Below are positions 62,571 to 64,000 of a stretch of DNA of 64,000 nucleotides, piece after piece. How positions within the stretch are numbered: the stretch's first letter is position 1; each line of letters begins with the position of its first letter. The notes under the pieces are model-generated. The model was given only the letters and a program-made list of their open reading frames with translations, had not been told where the DNA came from and searched no databases. Made by a program: the position numbers and the translations under genes. Source of the DNA: Ctena decussata (taxonomy: Eukaryota; Mollusca; Bivalvia; Lucinida; Lucinidae); the NCBI GenBank assembly GCA_963989385.1, contig OZ022503.1, forward strand, positions 51,582,858-51,646,857. The letters run 5' to 3'.

Positions 62571-64000
62571 AAAAAGATAAACGACGCCGATTAAATGGAA
62601 GTGTGTTTTGTGTTATGTAATATGTCTCTAGTTGAAGAGTTGACAATAACTTTCCTGAATATGACTCACGTCAGCTATGTCGGTAGGCACCCACAACCGT
62701 AATATTGACACTGGGTAGCGACAATGACCTATCTCAAAATTGGGTCGTCCAATTTGGAATTCAAAAATGGACTGCAGTCAATTTAGAAAATGACCTGATT
62801 TCAAAATAGTTACCAACATGGTGCACTGTTTATTTGTGTGTGTTAAACCGAAAGTAGAAATCAAAAGTAGATCTACGTCGAAAAAACAAAAAAAAGATGA
62901 ATATCTGCCAACAAGAGAAACATTATGACAGAGTGCTAGTATTCACAGTGCATGCGACGAGAAAAAACGAAGATTAAATATTCCTTGACCTTTGATATTA
63001 TCGGCTAAATTTTGACATACGTGTTATTTGACCAATGAAATCTTGTGAAATGTGGAACAATACCGAAATTATACGCGTCTGTGACGCGAAAATAGAAAAT
63101 AATGGCTTTAAAACAGTGCTAAACAGCAGAGTCACTCAACCGTAACATAGAGGTCCAGGACGCATAATTGTGGAATGCAGCTGCTGCAGTCATATCTATA
63201 GGTGTACATATGTACCAGCTATGATGATTGAAGCTGCTGCAGTTTGTGAGAGACAGAGTTGAACATCGAGTTAAACACAATTGTTAACATTAGTTAACCT
63301 GATCACGGACGCCAAAGAGGATGCTGGCGAAGACGCTGACGCGGACGCTAACGCATACTCGGGCTACGACGCTGGAGGTATAGCATAATCTGTCCTTTGC
63401 ATTCGCAAAGGCGCGATTAAAAAACAGGTTGTTGAAATCGGTCCCATTAAACAATATTCCAGTCATGTCGAGACATTGCCTCCGAATTCGAAGGACTTTT
63501 ACCCAACAAATAACACTCTAGTCATGCTACAGCAACTACCAGCAGCTCTGTCGCAGAGGCACCAGGAAGTCCATCTATTTCCCGGGCCCCGATGGGTGGG
63601 GCCATCTTTTTCCGGTAAGCTTCATTAAAGATGGTTTGAAATTTAATGGGAAATTCATGTCATAGTCAAGAGGCATATCAAGGACCATAACTCTGGAACA
63701 AAGCATGTGATCATGACCATGGATAAAATCGATCAAATAAAACTCTAAATATTGAGACATATGCATGTAAGTCTGAGCAAACAGAGTAGATGCAGATCAG
63801 ACTACTCCCAAAGGAGCCGTTTGAATAGGGTCTACAAAGTTTGACATTCAATCTATATCATTTGGACGCATTATTTCATTTAAAACCAAACTTCCATTTT
63901 AGTATGATTACGGTAATTTTACGGTAATTATTATAGGTGTCCCAATTATTAGAAATTTTACGAAGCTTGCAGTAATTAAAAGATACTGTAGGAAATGTTG
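62571..64000. other. Right flank without a supported gene
   Basis: No frame has convincing coding character. At 63308-63388 a short plus-strand tract of GAC/GCT-rich codons reads as an alternating Asp-Ala stretch before a TAA. It could be a relic of a coding or repeat sequence but is too short to call. AGCTGCTGCAGT is repeated at about 63179 and 63231. A minus-strand open frame at 63575-63766 has no recognisable domain and runs off into no exon signal that I can identify. Confidence 0.4.

Noticed and set aside
63308..63388. Acidic Asp-Ala coding tract
   Set aside because: Only about 26 codons before a stop, with no splice signals seen; kept only as a remark in the flank entry.

Overview
This is a eukaryotic, probably marine-invertebrate and most likely bivalve-mollusc, genomic window dominated by one very large tandem repeat. 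There is no bacterial-style gene organisation, no rRNA or tRNA gene and no CRISPR array. The assignment to an invertebrate rests on the kinds of interspersed repeats present (TIR/foldback MITEs, a TIR-bounded tandem-repeat element ending in TATGCCCCC, a possible SINE tail) and on one short intron with canonical GT/AG sites. The species cannot be named from this sequence.

Layout. Positions 1-1318 are AT-rich flank with a 30-bp perfect palindrome (101-130) and no supported gene. Positions 1319-57418 (about 56 kb, 88% of the window) are a satellite array with a monomer of about 929 bp and about 60 copies. Each monomer is itself composite. Half-unit A is about 309 bp. Half-unit B is about 618 bp and is a diverged paralogue of A that has taken in a roughly 231-bp hairpin (MITE-like) element at CTCATTTG. 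Each half carries its own quasi-palindrome built from TTGATTCAA words, and B carries an oligo(dT)/oligo(dC) tract. The array splits into block I (1319 to about 22.1 kb, a more nearly self-complementary hairpin) and block II (about 22.1-57.1 kb, a less symmetrical hairpin and a more symmetrical A palindrome). Both blocks show higher-order repeats (about 4.95 kb in block I, about 3.715 kb in block II), chimeric half-units, and deletion scars near 34.2-34.8 kb. The last, degenerate monomer lacks the hairpin element and keeps the uninterrupted CTCATTTG site.

Positions 57419-64000 are the right flank. The end of a spliced minus-strand gene (two exons, 57539-57708 and 57767-57894, separated by a 58-bp intron) lies only about 120 bp from the array. 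It is followed by a 903-bp TIR element with TAA target-site duplications (57964-58866), a 223-bp foldback MITE (59955-60177), a lone diverged copy of the satellite hairpin (about 60530-60632), a 1.86-kb TIR-bounded element of tandem ~165-bp units (60712-62570), and 1.4 kb of unassigned sequence.

The many 60-100-codon open frames inside the array, on both strands, are by-products of the repeat. Their ends change with the length of the C-run, so I do not annotate them as genes. The most informative observation is the precise pair of filled and empty sites for the hairpin element inside one array, which lets the order of events be read: A/B duplication, element insertion, amplification, then homogenisation into two blocks.
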